64,000 nucleotides of DNA from CAYPNP01 sp964412195 (GCA_964412195.1 CAYPNP010000016.1:47623-111622), one strand, 5' to 3'. Counted from the first letter of the stretch, positions 16,446 to 25,478 are shown. The notes: generated by a model from the sequence alone, not told the origin. Made by a program: numbers and translations.

Positions 16446-16521
16446 GTCCCCATCGTCTAGAGGCCTAGGACATCGGCCTTTCACGCCGACAACAGGGGTT
16501 CGAATCCCCTTGGGGACGCCA
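16446..16521 (+). tRNA. tRNA-Glu (TTC)
   Basis: Acceptor GTCCCCA/TGGGGAC, anticodon stem TCGGC/GCCGA with loop CTTTCAC (TTC), T arm AGGGG TTCGAAT CCCCT, discriminator G and encoded CCA. Confidence 0.97.
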
Positions 16522-16531
16522 GATTCTCCCC

Positions 16532-16565
16532 GACCCGCGCGACCGCGCGGGTCTTTTGTTTTTCA
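16532..16565 (+). terminator. Intrinsic terminator after tRNA-Glu
   Basis: Stem GACCCGCGCG/CGCGCGGGTC-type hairpin followed by TTTTGTTTTT, 11 bp past the CCA end. Confidence 0.9.
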
Positions 16566-16603
16566 GGGTGTCCTGCCACCCCCGCGGAAACGCCCGGCGG
16601 TCT

Positions 16604-17710
16604 CTAGATCACCCCGTGGTGTTCGAAGAACCGACGGATCCGCGGGTCCGCCAGCGGCGGCTGGTGGACCTGGAACAGGAAGAATCCGGAACCGGGATTC
16701 AGTTCGAGCACCTGGTATCCGTCTCCGGTCAGGACCACGTCCCAGCCGATGAAGGGAATGAACGGCAGCCGCGCCGCCCGCCGCAGGATGTCCTCCGTGG
16801 TCTCCTCCCAGCGGGGCAGGCGGATACCCCGGATCGGGGCACCGGTTTCGGGGTGGGTGTCATGCCATTCCACGTCCCCCTTTTCCGGTTTGCAGGCGGC
16901 CGGGCCCAGCTCTCCCGTCCCGATGTCGATCCAGGCGCTCAGGCCCCCCGCGCCCATCTTGAAGTTGTCCACGGGAAAGGACCGGCGGGTCCCGATGCGG
17001 TGGACCGCCTGGGCCAGGAACGGGGCTTCCGCGTCGTAATCCCACAGCGTCAACAGCCGGAGGGTGTTGGTCGTCCCGGGGTAGATCCGGGAGGCGTACT
17101 CGTGCTGGATTGCTACCTCGGTGATCATGAAGTCGTCCAGTCCGGAAATGTAGGCGGCGGCTTCCTCCTCGGTCCGGGGAAGGCCGTCGAGCAGACAACC
17201 CGAGGCGCCCTTTCGTAGAAATGCGACACCGATCCCCTCGCACCCTTTGATCGGCTTGAGCACGACGCCGCGGGCCCGCTCCTCCAATCGTTCCCGCAGC
17301 CAGGGCCAGCCCGCGGCCGGGGAGAGGTCGACGGCGTCATAGATCCGCCCCCGGATGACGACGGCCAGGACCGCGGGAGAGGGCACTCCGAGAAATTCCA
17401 GATACTTGGCGAAAATGACTTTCTGCTGGGCGGCCGGCCGGTGGGGCCCGTTGATCCCGTCGAACAGGGTGAATTGGGTCCGATCCGAGATGTACAGGCG
17501 CAGATCGTTCCGGTGCAGGCCATACATGGAATAGGTCCACCGCGAGAAACCATGCGACCAGGCCCGCAGTGTATCCCTCCACGGCAGCCCGGTTTTCAAT
17601 TTCTTCTCCATCCGCCAGAGGCTCAGGAAACCACGGATCTTCATGGCCAGGGCCTCAAGGCGTCTGTTCTTGCGCCAAGCCGTTTGTTGGATGGGATTGG
17701 AAGCGGGCAT
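16604..17710 (-). CDS. ATP-grasp protein, sugar-transfer-associated type
   Basis: A 368-residue protein resembling the 'sugar-transfer associated ATP-grasp' group (ATPgrasp_ST). After a basic N-terminus come WTYSMYGLHRNDLRLYISD and NGPHRPAAQQKVIFAKYL. The nucleotide-binding Lys is in ARGVVLKPIKGCEGIGVAFL. The Arg/Asn pattern lies in GTTNTLRLLTLWD. The Mg-binding end is PFIGWDVVLTGDGYQVLELNPGSG, with the ELN triad usual in ATP-grasp enzymes. Family members are often near polysaccharide genes and are thought to ligate an amino or carboxyl group. The substrate is unknown. It lies 47 bp downstream of malQ on the same strand, with GAGGG before the ATG, so the two may be co-transcribed. Confidence 0.8.
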   Translation of the reverse strand: MPASNPIQQTAWRKNRRLEALAMKIRGFLSLWRMEKKLKTGLPWRDTLRAWSHGFSRWTYSMYGLHRNDLRLYISDRTQFTLFDGINGPHRPAAQQKVIFAKYLEFLGVPSPAVLAVVIRGRIYDAVDLSPAAGWPWLRERLEERARGVVLKPIKGCEGIGVAFLRKGASGCLLDGLPRTEEEAAAYISGLDDFMITEVAIQHEYASRIYPGTTNTLRLLTLWDYDAEAPFLAQAVHRIGTRRSFPVDNFKMGAGGLSAWIDIGTGELGPAACKPEKGDVEWHDTHPETGAPIRGIRLPRWEETTEDILRRAARLPFIPFIGWDVVLTGDGYQVLELNPGSGFFLFQVHQPPLADPRIRRFFEHHGVI

Positions 17711-17757
17711 GCAAGTTCCCTCACCAGATCAATGGACTGTCCCTGGGGCAGGGAGGA

Positions 17758-19734
17758 TTATCGGCGCATCCCTCCCGCCTCTTCCAGGCGGTCGGCCAGC
17801 GCCGCGGCCTCCGGCGGCAGCCCCGCGGACCGGGCCCGCAACGCCAGGGCCAGCACTACCGGGAGGTTCAGGGCCAGCCCGGCGGCGCGCTTGCGCAGGT
17901 AGACGGCGCGGTAGTCCGGCGGCACCCGCAGGGTCCAGTTCTCGTCGCTCACCATGCCGGGACGGTTGTAGATTTCGGTCATCCCCAGGAGATCCGTGAA
18001 GAACACCGCCACGTTCTCCGCGGGGCTGGCGAACAGGTCGGCGAACTTGGCCTGGGCCAGGCGGCAGGTGTCCTCCGCCAGCGCGCCCGCCAGGCGTTCC
18101 CGCGCCTCCCCCCCGTTGGGGCAGAGGCGCCACCCGAGGTAGTCGGCCTGCTCCCGCAGCTTGCCGGTGGCTTGCCAGCGCTCCAGCAGCAGCCAAAGCG
18201 GCGGCGTGTCGTGGTTGCCCACCATGACCCAGTCCGGGGAAAGGGCGTTCTCGCTCCGGTAGACGTCCGCCGGGTCGCTCAGGATGGCCTTCTGGGTTAC
18301 CCGGAAGCGGCCCAGTCCGTAGCGGGCCAGAACGGCGCCCAGGGGGTAGGGCATGGTGCTGAGCACCTCCGCCAGCAGGTCGCCGATCTCCCGCCCGTTG
18401 CGGCGCGCCGCGGCGACGATCTCGTCGAAGAGGGCGCTGTAGCGGCGGACCTGGTCCGGCTCCAGCGCCGTCACCCAGTCGTCGGCGTGCCGGGCCACCC
18501 CCGACCGGTTGAGCTGCTCCGGCCGGGCGATGGCCAGGGGAGCCAGCTCCGGGTGCTCCGGCAGGTCGGGGGAGCAGAAGAGCCGGGCCCCGTGCTGGAC
18601 GGCGTGCAGCGGCCACGGGTCGTCCCTGCGGTAGACCCACGGGCAGATCAGGCCGTGGGGATGGTCGAGCCGGACGCCGTCGAACTCGGCCAGCATCTTG
18701 TTCATCCGGGCCGCCATCAGCCGGCGGACCGGGCCGGGATTCTCCACCGTGCCGTACTGCAACGGATCCAGCACCGGGTAGTTCCACGGCTGCCCCTCCG
18801 GGTTGGTCCGGCTCGGCGGGGCGCCCATCAGGTAGCGCCGCATGAAGAGGCCGCGGTAGCTCCACAGGTCCTGCACCGAGAAGCCGATCTGCAGGTCCCC
18901 GTACAGCTTGAGCCCCAGGCCGGCGGCCAGGGCGCGCAGCTGGCCGTGCTGCTCGTGGGCCAGCCATTGGCTGAAGGCGAATGATTCCATGGACCGGGCG
19001 CAGCGCGCGGCGAGCTCGGCACGCCGGCGCTCGCAGGCAGCCTCGAAGCCCGGCGCCGGGTCCCACAGGTCGCGGTCCAGGGCCCCCTCGCCGGACAGGG
19101 GCCAGAACATCCAGGCCGCGCCCTCGTGCATTTCGGCGACGGCCTCGTAGAGGGCGTCCCGCTCCAGCCAGGCGGAGTGCTGTTTCCGGAACGCCGCCAG
19201 CCGGGCGGCCAGCGCCTGCACCTGCGGCGACGGCCGGGCGGCGGCCCACCGGCCCCGGAAGGCTTCGAAGGCTTCCCGGAGGGCCCGCCGCTTGGCGGCG
19301 TGGACATAGCCGCTGGCCACCCGGCGGTCGCTGCCGGCCGGGCGGTCACGGACAATCTCCTCGAGCGTGCTCCGGCTCACCAGGGCGCCCCAGGGCTCTT
19401 CCTCCGCCAGGTGCACCAGGGAGATGGAGAGCACGTTGCGGGCAAACACCGTGCCGTCGTACGGCGACAGGTTGACCACCGAGGTCTGTCCCTGCGGGCC
19501 GAACTGGATGCCGGTGAAACCGAGCCCGCGGGCGAAGGCCAGGAACTCCGCCCCGGCCGGGGAGTACGGGGTGCCCCGGCCCGGATCCTCGGCGGGAAAC
19601 CCCGGGAAGCTGGGATCGTGGATCGCCAGGACGAGGTTGCGCTTGCCCAGCAGTCGCAGGGCCTCGCCCACCAGGCGGGTTTCCTTCGCGCAGTTCATCT
19701 CATTAACCCGCTGGTGTGGATCCTCAAAAGACAT
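17758..19734 (-). CDS. malQ: 4-alpha-glucanotransferase (GH77, divergent)
   Basis: A 658-residue GH77 amylomaltase-type enzyme, which transfers maltooligosaccharides during glycogen or maltodextrin metabolism. The three catalytic acids can be placed. They are the nucleophile Asp357 in FDGVRLDHPHG, the acid/base Glu456 in DLLAEVLST, and Asp509 in VGNHDTPP. The usual AEDLG around the acid/base is AEVLS here, and RIDHFRG is RLDHPHG, so this is a divergent branch. Substrate regions FGPQGQTSVVNLSPYDGT and DLQIGFSVQDLWSY are also recognisable. Start at MSFEDPHQR, with GGAG 12 bases upstream. It is probably co-transcribed with the ATP-grasp gene. Confidence 0.85.
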   Translation of the reverse strand: MSFEDPHQRVNEMNCAKETRLVGEALRLLGKRNLVLAIHDPSFPGFPAEDPGRGTPYSPAGAEFLAFARGLGFTGIQFGPQGQTSVVNLSPYDGTVFARNVLSISLVHLAEEEPWGALVSRSTLEEIVRDRPAGSDRRVASGYVHAAKRRALREAFEAFRGRWAAARPSPQVQALAARLAAFRKQHSAWLERDALYEAVAEMHEGAAWMFWPLSGEGALDRDLWDPAPGFEAACERRRAELAARCARSMESFAFSQWLAHEQHGQLRALAAGLGLKLYGDLQIGFSVQDLWSYRGLFMRRYLMGAPPSRTNPEGQPWNYPVLDPLQYGTVENPGPVRRLMAARMNKMLAEFDGVRLDHPHGLICPWVYRRDDPWPLHAVQHGARLFCSPDLPEHPELAPLAIARPEQLNRSGVARHADDWVTALEPDQVRRYSALFDEIVAAARRNGREIGDLLAEVLSTMPYPLGAVLARYGLGRFRVTQKAILSDPADVYRSENALSPDWVMVGNHDTPPLWLLLERWQATGKLREQADYLGWRLCPNGGEARERLAGALAEDTCRLAQAKFADLFASPAENVAVFFTDLLGMTEIYNRPGMVSDENWTLRVPPDYRAVYLRKRAAGLALNLPVVLALALRARSAGLPPEAAALADRLEEAGGMRR

Positions 19735-19840
19735 GGCGTTTCTCCAGGATCGGGGTGTGTCAGGCCGATTATCGCATATCCCCCGCCCGCCCGCTCGAAA
19801 AACTGCCCGCATCGGTCATGGCACGGGCCGCGTTATTTTC

Positions 19841-19860
19841 GTGACGGAGCCTGGCACTCA
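19841..19860 (+). repeat. 19-bp motif, left copy (inverted relative to 21298-21316)
   Basis: GTGACGGAGCCTGGCACTC. Its reverse complement with one mismatch lies at 21298-21316, and a diverged copy lies at 62348-62366. The two copies at 19.8 and 21.3 kb bracket an AT-richer pair of genes. The remaining 19735-20050 interval contains nothing else I recognise. Confidence 0.75.
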
Positions 19861-20050
19861 GCGTACATCGTACGCAGGCTTGGGTCATTGGCTGAGGTGC
19901 CGCCGAACGACTGGAGCTGACCGGCGCTGCCGAAACGGCGCGGTGGTTGGGTAGGAGAATTCCAGGAAAAACGGCGAGGACGATGAGTCGCCGAGGCAGT
20001 GTCCAGGTTGAGCACCGGGTCAGGCCAGTTCGAGGGCTTGCTTTGAGCGT

Positions 20051-20425
20051 TCACCTGGGCTCGAATTGGGTGAAGACATATGAAATCCCGAGTGCTATGG
20101 ACATGGATGCGGTGCCGAAAACCAAGGCAGGCAGCACCATCGGCGGCCCCCAGACAAGGGAACTCATGACCGCCGTGCCCACAAAACAGATGGCCCAAAT
20201 AATACGAACATATTTGGCAATTTTTCGAAAAAGGAAAGCAGAAAGAACAACGCCCACGCTCAGTGGACAACACAAAAATTGAATGCACGTTTCAATCTGT
20301 TTGAGCAGGGTGGTGGCGCGCGGCCATTGTTGAATTGCTCCGCTGAGGGTCACCCACGCAATGACAATCAGAATACTGCTTGCCAGCAGGAAAAGCAGAT
20401 GTTTGATTCTCTTCTTTTGTGTCAT
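20051..20425 (-). CDS. Hypothetical small membrane protein
   Basis: A 124-residue protein with about four predicted transmembrane stretches: LLFLLASSILIVIAWVTL (10-28), FLCCPLSVGVVLSAFLF (50-66), IIWAICFVGTAVMSSLVW (75-92) and MVLPALVFGTASMSIALGI (96-114). I do not recognise the family. Codon use and base composition are AT-richer than the surrounding genome, matching the neighbour at 20513-21202. It lies 87 bp downstream of that gene on the same strand. This suggests a transferred two-gene cassette, perhaps an effector/immunity or stress pair. Function unknown. Confidence 0.6.
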   Translation of the reverse strand: MTQKKRIKHLLFLLASSILIVIAWVTLSGAIQQWPRATTLLKQIETCIQFLCCPLSVGVVLSAFLFRKIAKYVRIIWAICFVGTAVMSSLVWGPPMVLPALVFGTASMSIALGISYVFTQFEPR

Positions 20426-20512
20426 CGGGAACCTGGTTGGGTCTCACACCCGGTTCAGCGGTGGCCGCGCAGCGGACCGCCCGCTGCAAAAACAGGGCAG
20501 GTGGCTGCGGAA

Positions 20513-21202
20513 TCAGGTGAACACGAGGGCAGCGCCCGTGCGAATTGATGCCTCACACCCACGCATCAAGCAGACGCATGAGAAAGATTCGATGCCGTAA
20601 CGCGGCCAAAGTTCTGTGCCTTTCCCTTGTGAATCGCTGACTTCCCAAAGTTCCCTTGAGTCTTCATAGAGCGCCTCTGGGATTCGGAGTGACGCTGCGA
20701 GACGCTTGCATTCCCCAAGCAGGCGTACCGATGAACCGACCATACCGCCAGGGATTTCCGTGTCGTCCACGAAGACTACATTTGAGAAGTCGGCTGGAAG
20801 GTAGAAGCCTTCAGCATCTGAGTGAATGATCAATTGGTCGAAGGTACGGCTGGGTGCTTTCGGTCGAAGCAGGGAACTAAAGCCAGAGGCAGTATGGTTT
20901 TCCATCGCAAGCCGGAAGTAGCGTTCAAGGACTGGGTCGTCGGCTGAGTCAGTGCCACCAGGCTCGGGTAACTGGCCATTTAGGTCAAGGTGAGCAGCGA
21001 ATCGTCGCAGGTAGTGAAGTCCAGAGTGTCCGTACATTTGGCACGACCACACTTCGCAGTTTGTTGGTTCGTTGTGCTTCGGCAACCGGTTCTCCAACAA
21101 GACCTCATTGAGTCTTTCGAAGGTCTTCGAGAAGAAGTCGTAGCCCTCCTCGTCCGCGAACTGGAGATCAGCAAGGATGCCGACTTCGAGTGAAAGTCCC
21201 AT
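20513..21202 (-). CDS. Hypothetical protein, cassette-type
   Basis: A 229-residue soluble protein beginning MGLSLEVGILADLQFADEEG. It has CEVWSCQMYGHSGLHYLRRFAAHL near residue 50-75, an acidic stretch (GTDSADDPVLERYF) and the tail RYGIESFSCVCLMRGCEASI. Several Cys/His residues cluster (C49, C54, H59, H63), but no known metal motif is clear. I do not recognise the family. The gene is AT-richer than its neighbours, sits within the 19.84-21.32 kb inverted-motif borders, and follows an attC-like stem-loop at its 5' side. Mobile-cassette origin is an inference. Confidence 0.6.
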   Translation of the reverse strand: MGLSLEVGILADLQFADEEGYDFFSKTFERLNEVLLENRLPKHNEPTNCEVWSCQMYGHSGLHYLRRFAAHLDLNGQLPEPGGTDSADDPVLERYFRLAMENHTASGFSSLLRPKAPSRTFDQLIIHSDAEGFYLPADFSNVVFVDDTEIPGGMVGSSVRLLGECKRLAASLRIPEALYEDSRELWEVSDSQGKGTELWPRYGIESFSCVCLMRGCEASIRTGAALVFT

Positions 21203-21220
21203 TCGTAAACCCTCCAGTAT

Positions 21221-21294
21221 TGTTCAAGCAGCCGACTGACATGCGCATGATGCGGTGGCGCGCCAGCGTTGGCTGCTGAATGCTGTTGTTAGAA
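21221..21294. other. attC-like imperfect stem-loop
   Basis: Arms TTCAAGCAGCCGAC (21223-21236) and GTTGGCTGCTGAA (21268-21280) pair with one unpaired extra base, as in integron attC L-box pairs. GTTAGAA (21288-21294) resembles the GTTRRRY core. The opposite RYYYAAC core is not convincing, and no integrase gene is present in the window. Confidence 0.3.
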
Positions 21295-21297
21295 TGG

Positions 21298-21316
21298 GAG
21301 TGCCCGGCTCCGTCAC
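21298..21316 (-). repeat. 19-bp motif, right copy
   Basis: Reverse complement of the motif at 19841-19859 with one mismatch (GCCGGGC instead of GCCTGGC). It marks the right border of the AT-richer island. Confidence 0.75.
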
Positions 21317-21365
21317 AAGCATGAACATCGGACAGGCTGCACTTCATTTCATTCGAACATGGGTT

Positions 21366-21411
21366 GCGTTCAACGTTCAGCGTTCGACGTTCGATGTTCT
21401 GCGTTCAGATC
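21366..21411. repeat. GTTCAACGTTCAGC/TTCGATG heptamer array (family B)
   Basis: Six 7-nt units with variants GTTCAAC, GTTCAGC, GTTCGAC, GTTCGAT and GTTCTGC. It lies about 90 bp past the 3' end of the nuclease gene, on the same side as the other family B arrays. Confidence 0.8.
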
Positions 21412-21441
21412 TGGCCTCAGTGTCCTTCATGCCTCCGCGGG

Positions 21442-21474
21442 AAAAAAACCGGCGCGGTGGAAGCCCCGCGCCGG
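21442..21474 (-). terminator. Terminator of the 21.5-25.2 kb nuclease gene
   Basis: Stem CCGGCGCGG/CCGCGCCGG (21449-21474) followed on the minus strand by seven T residues (21442-21448), 28 bp past the stop codon. Confidence 0.9.
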
Positions 21475-21502
21475 ATGCTTGCTTGCCTGTTCGCCGGACG
21501 GC

Positions 21503-24500
21503 CTAGTTGCAGCCCGCCGGGTTGTTGGTCGTCACGCGGTCGCTGAGCGCCGAGGTGAGCTGATAGCCCCGCAGGTACAGCGTCCCCGCCGCCCGGTGCT
21601 GTTGCGTGTAATACCGGAACATCATCTGCCAGCTGGTGGCCCACGGCGGGCTGGTCAGGGTCAGCAGCCCCGGCTCCTCGCTCATCATCGCCATGCCGAC
21701 GAGCTGGGACCCCTTGTAAGGGCCCGTCAGGAGCGTCCAGGCGAAGGCCCCGGTGACGCTGTTGACGCACAGCCGGCCCCGGCCGAGGTCGTCGAAGAAG
21801 GACAGGTCGAACGGATCCACGATGACCGTGCCCGTCGTGGTGCACTCGGTCGCGCCGGAGGTGACGGTCAGGGTCCAGGTGTAGGTCCCGCCCGCGTAGG
21901 TGTGGACCGGATTGGCTTCCGCGGAGGTCTCCCCGTCGCCGAAGTCCCACCAGTACTCGACGGGATCCAGGCAGTTCACCGGCTCCACGGTGGAGGTGAA
22001 GTTCACCGTCAGCGGCGCCAGGCCGATGCCGGGCGACGCCTCGGCCGAGCAGGTCACCTCGCAGGCCCAGGTGAAGGCGGCCACCACCGGATCGTGGTCC
22101 GAGAAGCTCTCCGGCCGGGTCGGATCGCCGTAATAGATCTTCGGGAAGTCGGCGCTCACCCGCGCCACCTCCATCCAGTCCAGCCGCGCCGCCAGGTTCT
22201 GGTTCACCAGGATGTAGTCGAGCGTCTGGGCGTTGCCGTCGTAGGTGTAGGAATAGACTTCGTCGGGCGGAAGGGTGGAATAGAGGTTGACCAGGTCGGG
22301 GTCCACCAGGTCGTTGCTCGCCTGGATCAGGACCTCGTCCGCGGACGTCGGCGTTCCCATGACCGTGCCGATGACGTCGACGTACCCGTCGTTGACGATG
22401 AAGGCGTTGTAGTCGCCCACGCTCGCCACGAAGCCGTCCGGATTCGCCGACTGGAGGGTCTGGATCAGGCCGGCCAGGTACTCCGCCTGGGCCTGGCGCT
22501 TGGCGCGGACCCGGGGGCCGTCGGTCGGGTCGTCGATGCTGTTCATGGAGCGCAGGTGGTTGACGACGACGACGACGGGGAACGGATCCAGGCCGGGCAG
22601 ATCGACGGCGGCGTCCAGCACCAGCGGCGGCCGGTCGTTGAGCAGGCTGCCGTCCCAGGCGAAGACGGTGTCCTTGCCGTACTGGACGACGCTGTTCACC
22701 GTGACGCGGTCGCCCCGGACCAGGAAGCCCACGTCGATGCCGCCGACGTCGTTGCCTTCCTCGAGGTAGGCCGCGTACTGCGGATCGGTCCCGCCGGCGG
22801 CCACCGCGTCGGCGTTGACCCGGGCGGCGATGGCCTGGAGAACCGTGATGTTCTCGATCTCCTGCACGCCGATGATGTCCGGCATCTGCAGCATGTCGCG
22901 GATGACCAGCGACGCCTTGGCCAGCCGGTTGTTGTAAGCGGTGGGGGTGAGCACCGGGTCCCCGGTGTCCGGATCGTTGACCGTGTCGAAGAAGCGGAGC
23001 ATGTTCCACGTGGCCAGGGTGGCCTCGGTTTCGAGCGGCGGCGTCACCGGGACCGGGGCGGCGTTGGAGCTGGCCGTCCAACCGGCGAACGGCAGGATGG
23101 TGTAGGTACGGTAGCCGTAATCCAGCGGGCCGACCAGGTTGGTGATCACCACCCCGGTGGTCACGTTGGCGGCCGGCAGGTCGTCGACCGCGTCGGAGTC
23201 CACCCGCAGGCGCTCCGGGTTGCCGTCGAACCGCGGGATGCAGCAGGGCGGGGTCGGGATCGGATTCGGCTCCTCGATGCCGGCCTCGCGGAAGGGGCGG
23301 TCGAGGCCTGTGATGACGCCGTAGAAGGTGCCGTTGGTGGTGGCCGTGGCGTTCGGCTCGACGATGGTTCCCATGGTAGGCGAGATGACCGTGAGCGACG
23401 GCACCGACACCAGCATGCCCTCGTACTTCTCCAGCTGCTCGATCGAACCGGCGGGGTCCGTGTCGGCCGCGGTCAGCACGACCGGCGCCGGCACCGGCTG
23501 TCCGGTGTACAGCACCACGGAGATGGAGGAACCGGTCAACTCGGTCAGCGGCGGACTGTAGGGGTCCGCGGTCGGGATGTACTCGCTGACGGTGCCGGTG
23601 ACCACCACGTCGTTGCCGACCTGGGCCTGCGCCGGCGGAGCGGAGCCGGTGTAAACCTGCAGGCCTTCGGAGGTGTCCGGGTCGGCGTCGTAGAGCGACT
23701 CGCGGCTCTGGATGAAGTAGCCGTTGTACTTGCTGGCGGAGACGATGCCGCGGGTGGTGACCACCTGCGTCGCGTAGGGCGAGGCGGACCCGCTGCCCTG
23801 GATGTCGTGGATGGGCGTGTAGGGCATGTCGTCGTTGGTGATGGTGCCGTTGGCCGTCCCGTCCAGCAGCACCACGCCGGTGCCGGAGAGGTTGGTGACG
23901 TTCACCGTAAAGGTCTCGTTCGGCTCATTGGTGGTGTCGCCGTTGACCAGAACGTCCAGCACGTACTGGGTCTGGCCCTCGGGGATGTTCACGCCGGTCA
24001 GGTTGACCGGCTGGTAGTCGCCGTCGGCCACGGTAGCCGTCCCGTCGGCGGTAGTGATGTCGAAAGTTGCTCCGCCGGCAAAGGCCGGACGGTTCAGGCT
24101 GACTATAAACTGGGCGTTGGCCGTGCCCGAGTCCCCCTCCGTCACGGTGACGTCGCCGATGGTCAGCCGGGCCGCGTCGTCGTCGAGGATGGTCCCCGCC
24201 CCCTGGCTGTCGGCAGGATCGGCGCCGGTGACGCTGCTGACGTTCACATAGAAGATCTCGTCCGTCTCGAGCGCGGTGTCGCCGAACACGAGGACATCGA
24301 ACGTGTACGTCGAGTCGCCCTCGGCGATGGTGGCCCCGGTCACGGTGTCGGCCGCGTAGTCGTTGTCGGCCACGGTGGCGGTGCCGTCGGCGGTGGCAAT
24401 GTCGAAGGTCACCCCGCCGACCGGGGCCGGGGAGGTCAGGCTGACGGTGAAGGAGAAAGTGGTCGTGCCGCTGTCACCTTCGGCCAGGCTGACATTGCTG

Positions 24501-25246
24501 ATGGACAGGTCGCTCACCTGCGTGGCGATCAGGCTGAAGTCGTCCACCGCCAAACCATCGTCTGAGCCCGCCGGATTGTAGTCGCTCCAGCGGATCCAGA
24601 ACGTCGCTCCGTTGGCTATGTTCAAACCCGTGATCTTGTGAGTGATCGCCGTCCGGTTGGCGGCTTGGCTGCCGTCCTTGGCCCCGGTGGGAGCCGCGGT
24701 ATTTGGTGTGACGAAGTCCAGGGCATCGACATCCGTCCACGTCCCGCTGTTCAGGCCGGTCGCGTCCAGACTGTACTGGAAATCGATCCGATCGGTCCGG
24801 CCGGCCGCACCGAGGCGCCACTCTTCCCCCGTATACGAAATGATGAGATTCGTGATCGTGGTCCCAGTGTCGTTGCGGAAAGAGGCCCCGATGGTGGGGA
24901 CCAGGCTGCCGCTGAGCAGCCCGCCGAACGCCCGTTCCGAGCTGCCGGAAGCGCCGAAGCTGTAGGTGTCCCCGGCGGTGCTGCTGCCGGTCCCGGCCGT
25001 GTAGGTGGTGTTCGCGTTGGTGCCGGTTTCCAGGAACGCCCAACCGGCCGGCACGGCGGACGAAGTGCCGGAATTGGCCAGCGTGTCGAAGTTCTGGGTG
25101 TAGGGAGTCCCCAAGGCGGGGATGCTGACCTGTCCCCACACGGGGGGCAGAATGAATCCGAAGAGCGCGATGGCCACGATCAGCGCGCGGAAGCCCGCGA
25201 TCCGCTGACGGTGCATCGACGATCCGAATGAAGCTGTGGATAGCAT
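21503..25246 (-). CDS. Secreted Calx-beta/endonuclease-exonuclease-phosphatase nuclease with PKD domain
   Basis: A 1247-residue exported protein. Its order is: signal peptide (about 1-38, ending PPVWG-Q); a jelly-roll-like region (40-245, ends DDFSLIATQ); two Calx-beta repeats (about 250-465, each with EGDSGT...ATADGTATVADNDY); and an OB-like segment as in ExeM/NucH nucleases (PYATQVVTTRGIVSASKYNGYFIQ, about 480-740). The EEP nuclease domain follows (about 755-1085: ATWNMLRFF, GVQEIEN, VVNHLRS, GDYNAF, SDHDPV), then a PKD domain (YWWDFGDGE) and a beta tail. It probably degrades extracellular DNA. It is a close paralogue of the next gene. GGAGG lies 3 bases before the ATG; ATG 25216 is an alternative. 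Confidence 0.88.
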   Translation of the reverse strand: MLSTASFGSSMHRQRIAGFRALIVAIALFGFILPPVWGQVSIPALGTPYTQNFDTLANSGTSSAVPAGWAFLETGTNANTTYTAGTGSSTAGDTYSFGASGSSERAFGGLLSGSLVPTIGASFRNDTGTTITNLIISYTGEEWRLGAAGRTDRIDFQYSLDATGLNSGTWTDVDALDFVTPNTAAPTGAKDGSQAANRTAITHKITGLNIANGATFWIRWSDYNPAGSDDGLAVDDFSLIATQVSDLSISNVSLAEGDSGTTTFSFTVSLTSPAPVGGVTFDIATADGTATVADNDYAADTVTGATIAEGDSTYTFDVLVFGDTALETDEIFYVNVSSVTGADPADSQGAGTILDDDAARLTIGDVTVTEGDSGTANAQFIVSLNRPAFAGGATFDITTADGTATVADGDYQPVNLTGVNIPEGQTQYVLDVLVNGDTTNEPNETFTVNVTNLSGTGVVLLDGTANGTITNDDMPYTPIHDIQGSGSASPYATQVVTTRGIVSASKYNGYFIQSRESLYDADPDTSEGLQVYTGSAPPAQAQVGNDVVVTGTVSEYIPTADPYSPPLTELTGSSISVVLYTGQPVPAPVVLTAADTDPAGSIEQLEKYEGMLVSVPSLTVISPTMGTIVEPNATATTNGTFYGVITGLDRPFREAGIEEPNPIPTPPCCIPRFDGNPERLRVDSDAVDDLPAANVTTGVVITNLVGPLDYGYRTYTILPFAGWTASSNAAPVPVTPPLETEATLATWNMLRFFDTVNDPDTGDPVLTPTAYNNRLAKASLVIRDMLQMPDIIGVQEIENITVLQAIAARVNADAVAAGGTDPQYAAYLEEGNDVGGIDVGFLVRGDRVTVNSVVQYGKDTVFAWDGSLLNDRPPLVLDAAVDLPGLDPFPVVVVVNHLRSMNSIDDPTDGPRVRAKRQAQAEYLAGLIQTLQSANPDGFVASVGDYNAFIVNDGYVDVIGTVMGTPTSADEVLIQASNDLVDPDLVNLYSTLPPDEVYSYTYDGNAQTLDYILVNQNLAARLDWMEVARVSADFPKIYYGDPTRPESFSDHDPVVAAFTWACEVTCSAEASPGIGLAPLTVNFTSTVEPVNCLDPVEYWWDFGDGETSAEANPVHTYAGGTYTWTLTVTSGATECTTTGTVIVDPFDLSFFDDLGRGRLCVNSVTGAFAWTLLTGPYKGSQLVGMAMMSEEPGLLTLTSPPWATSWQMMFRYYTQQHRAAGTLYLRGYQLTSALSDRVTTNNPAGCN

Positions 25247-25448
25247 ATGCCTCCTTGCCGATCATGAATTTCGCATGTCTTGGAAAACCCGGCTGGAGCG
25301 GTTCGGCCTCCACGTTCTTCTCTTACCCGCCATCATCCGGCCGCCCACTCGTAACCGTGCGGTTTCATCGTAACGCGAATCACCGGCCACGGGAAGCAAA
25401 AATCCAGGCAGATCGTGATCGCCTCGCCCACTGCCCTCCCCCCCACAA

Positions 25449-25478
25449 CGAAAACGCCCGCCACCGGGGTGGCGGGCG
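25449..25478 (-). terminator. Terminator of the 25.5-28.9 kb nuclease gene
   Basis: GC-rich stem CGCCCGCCACC/GGTGGCGGGCG (25455-25478) followed on the minus strand by TTTTCGTT, about 50 bp past the stop. The rest of 25247-25526 is the leader of the neighbouring paralogue, with no other feature seen. Confidence 0.88.
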
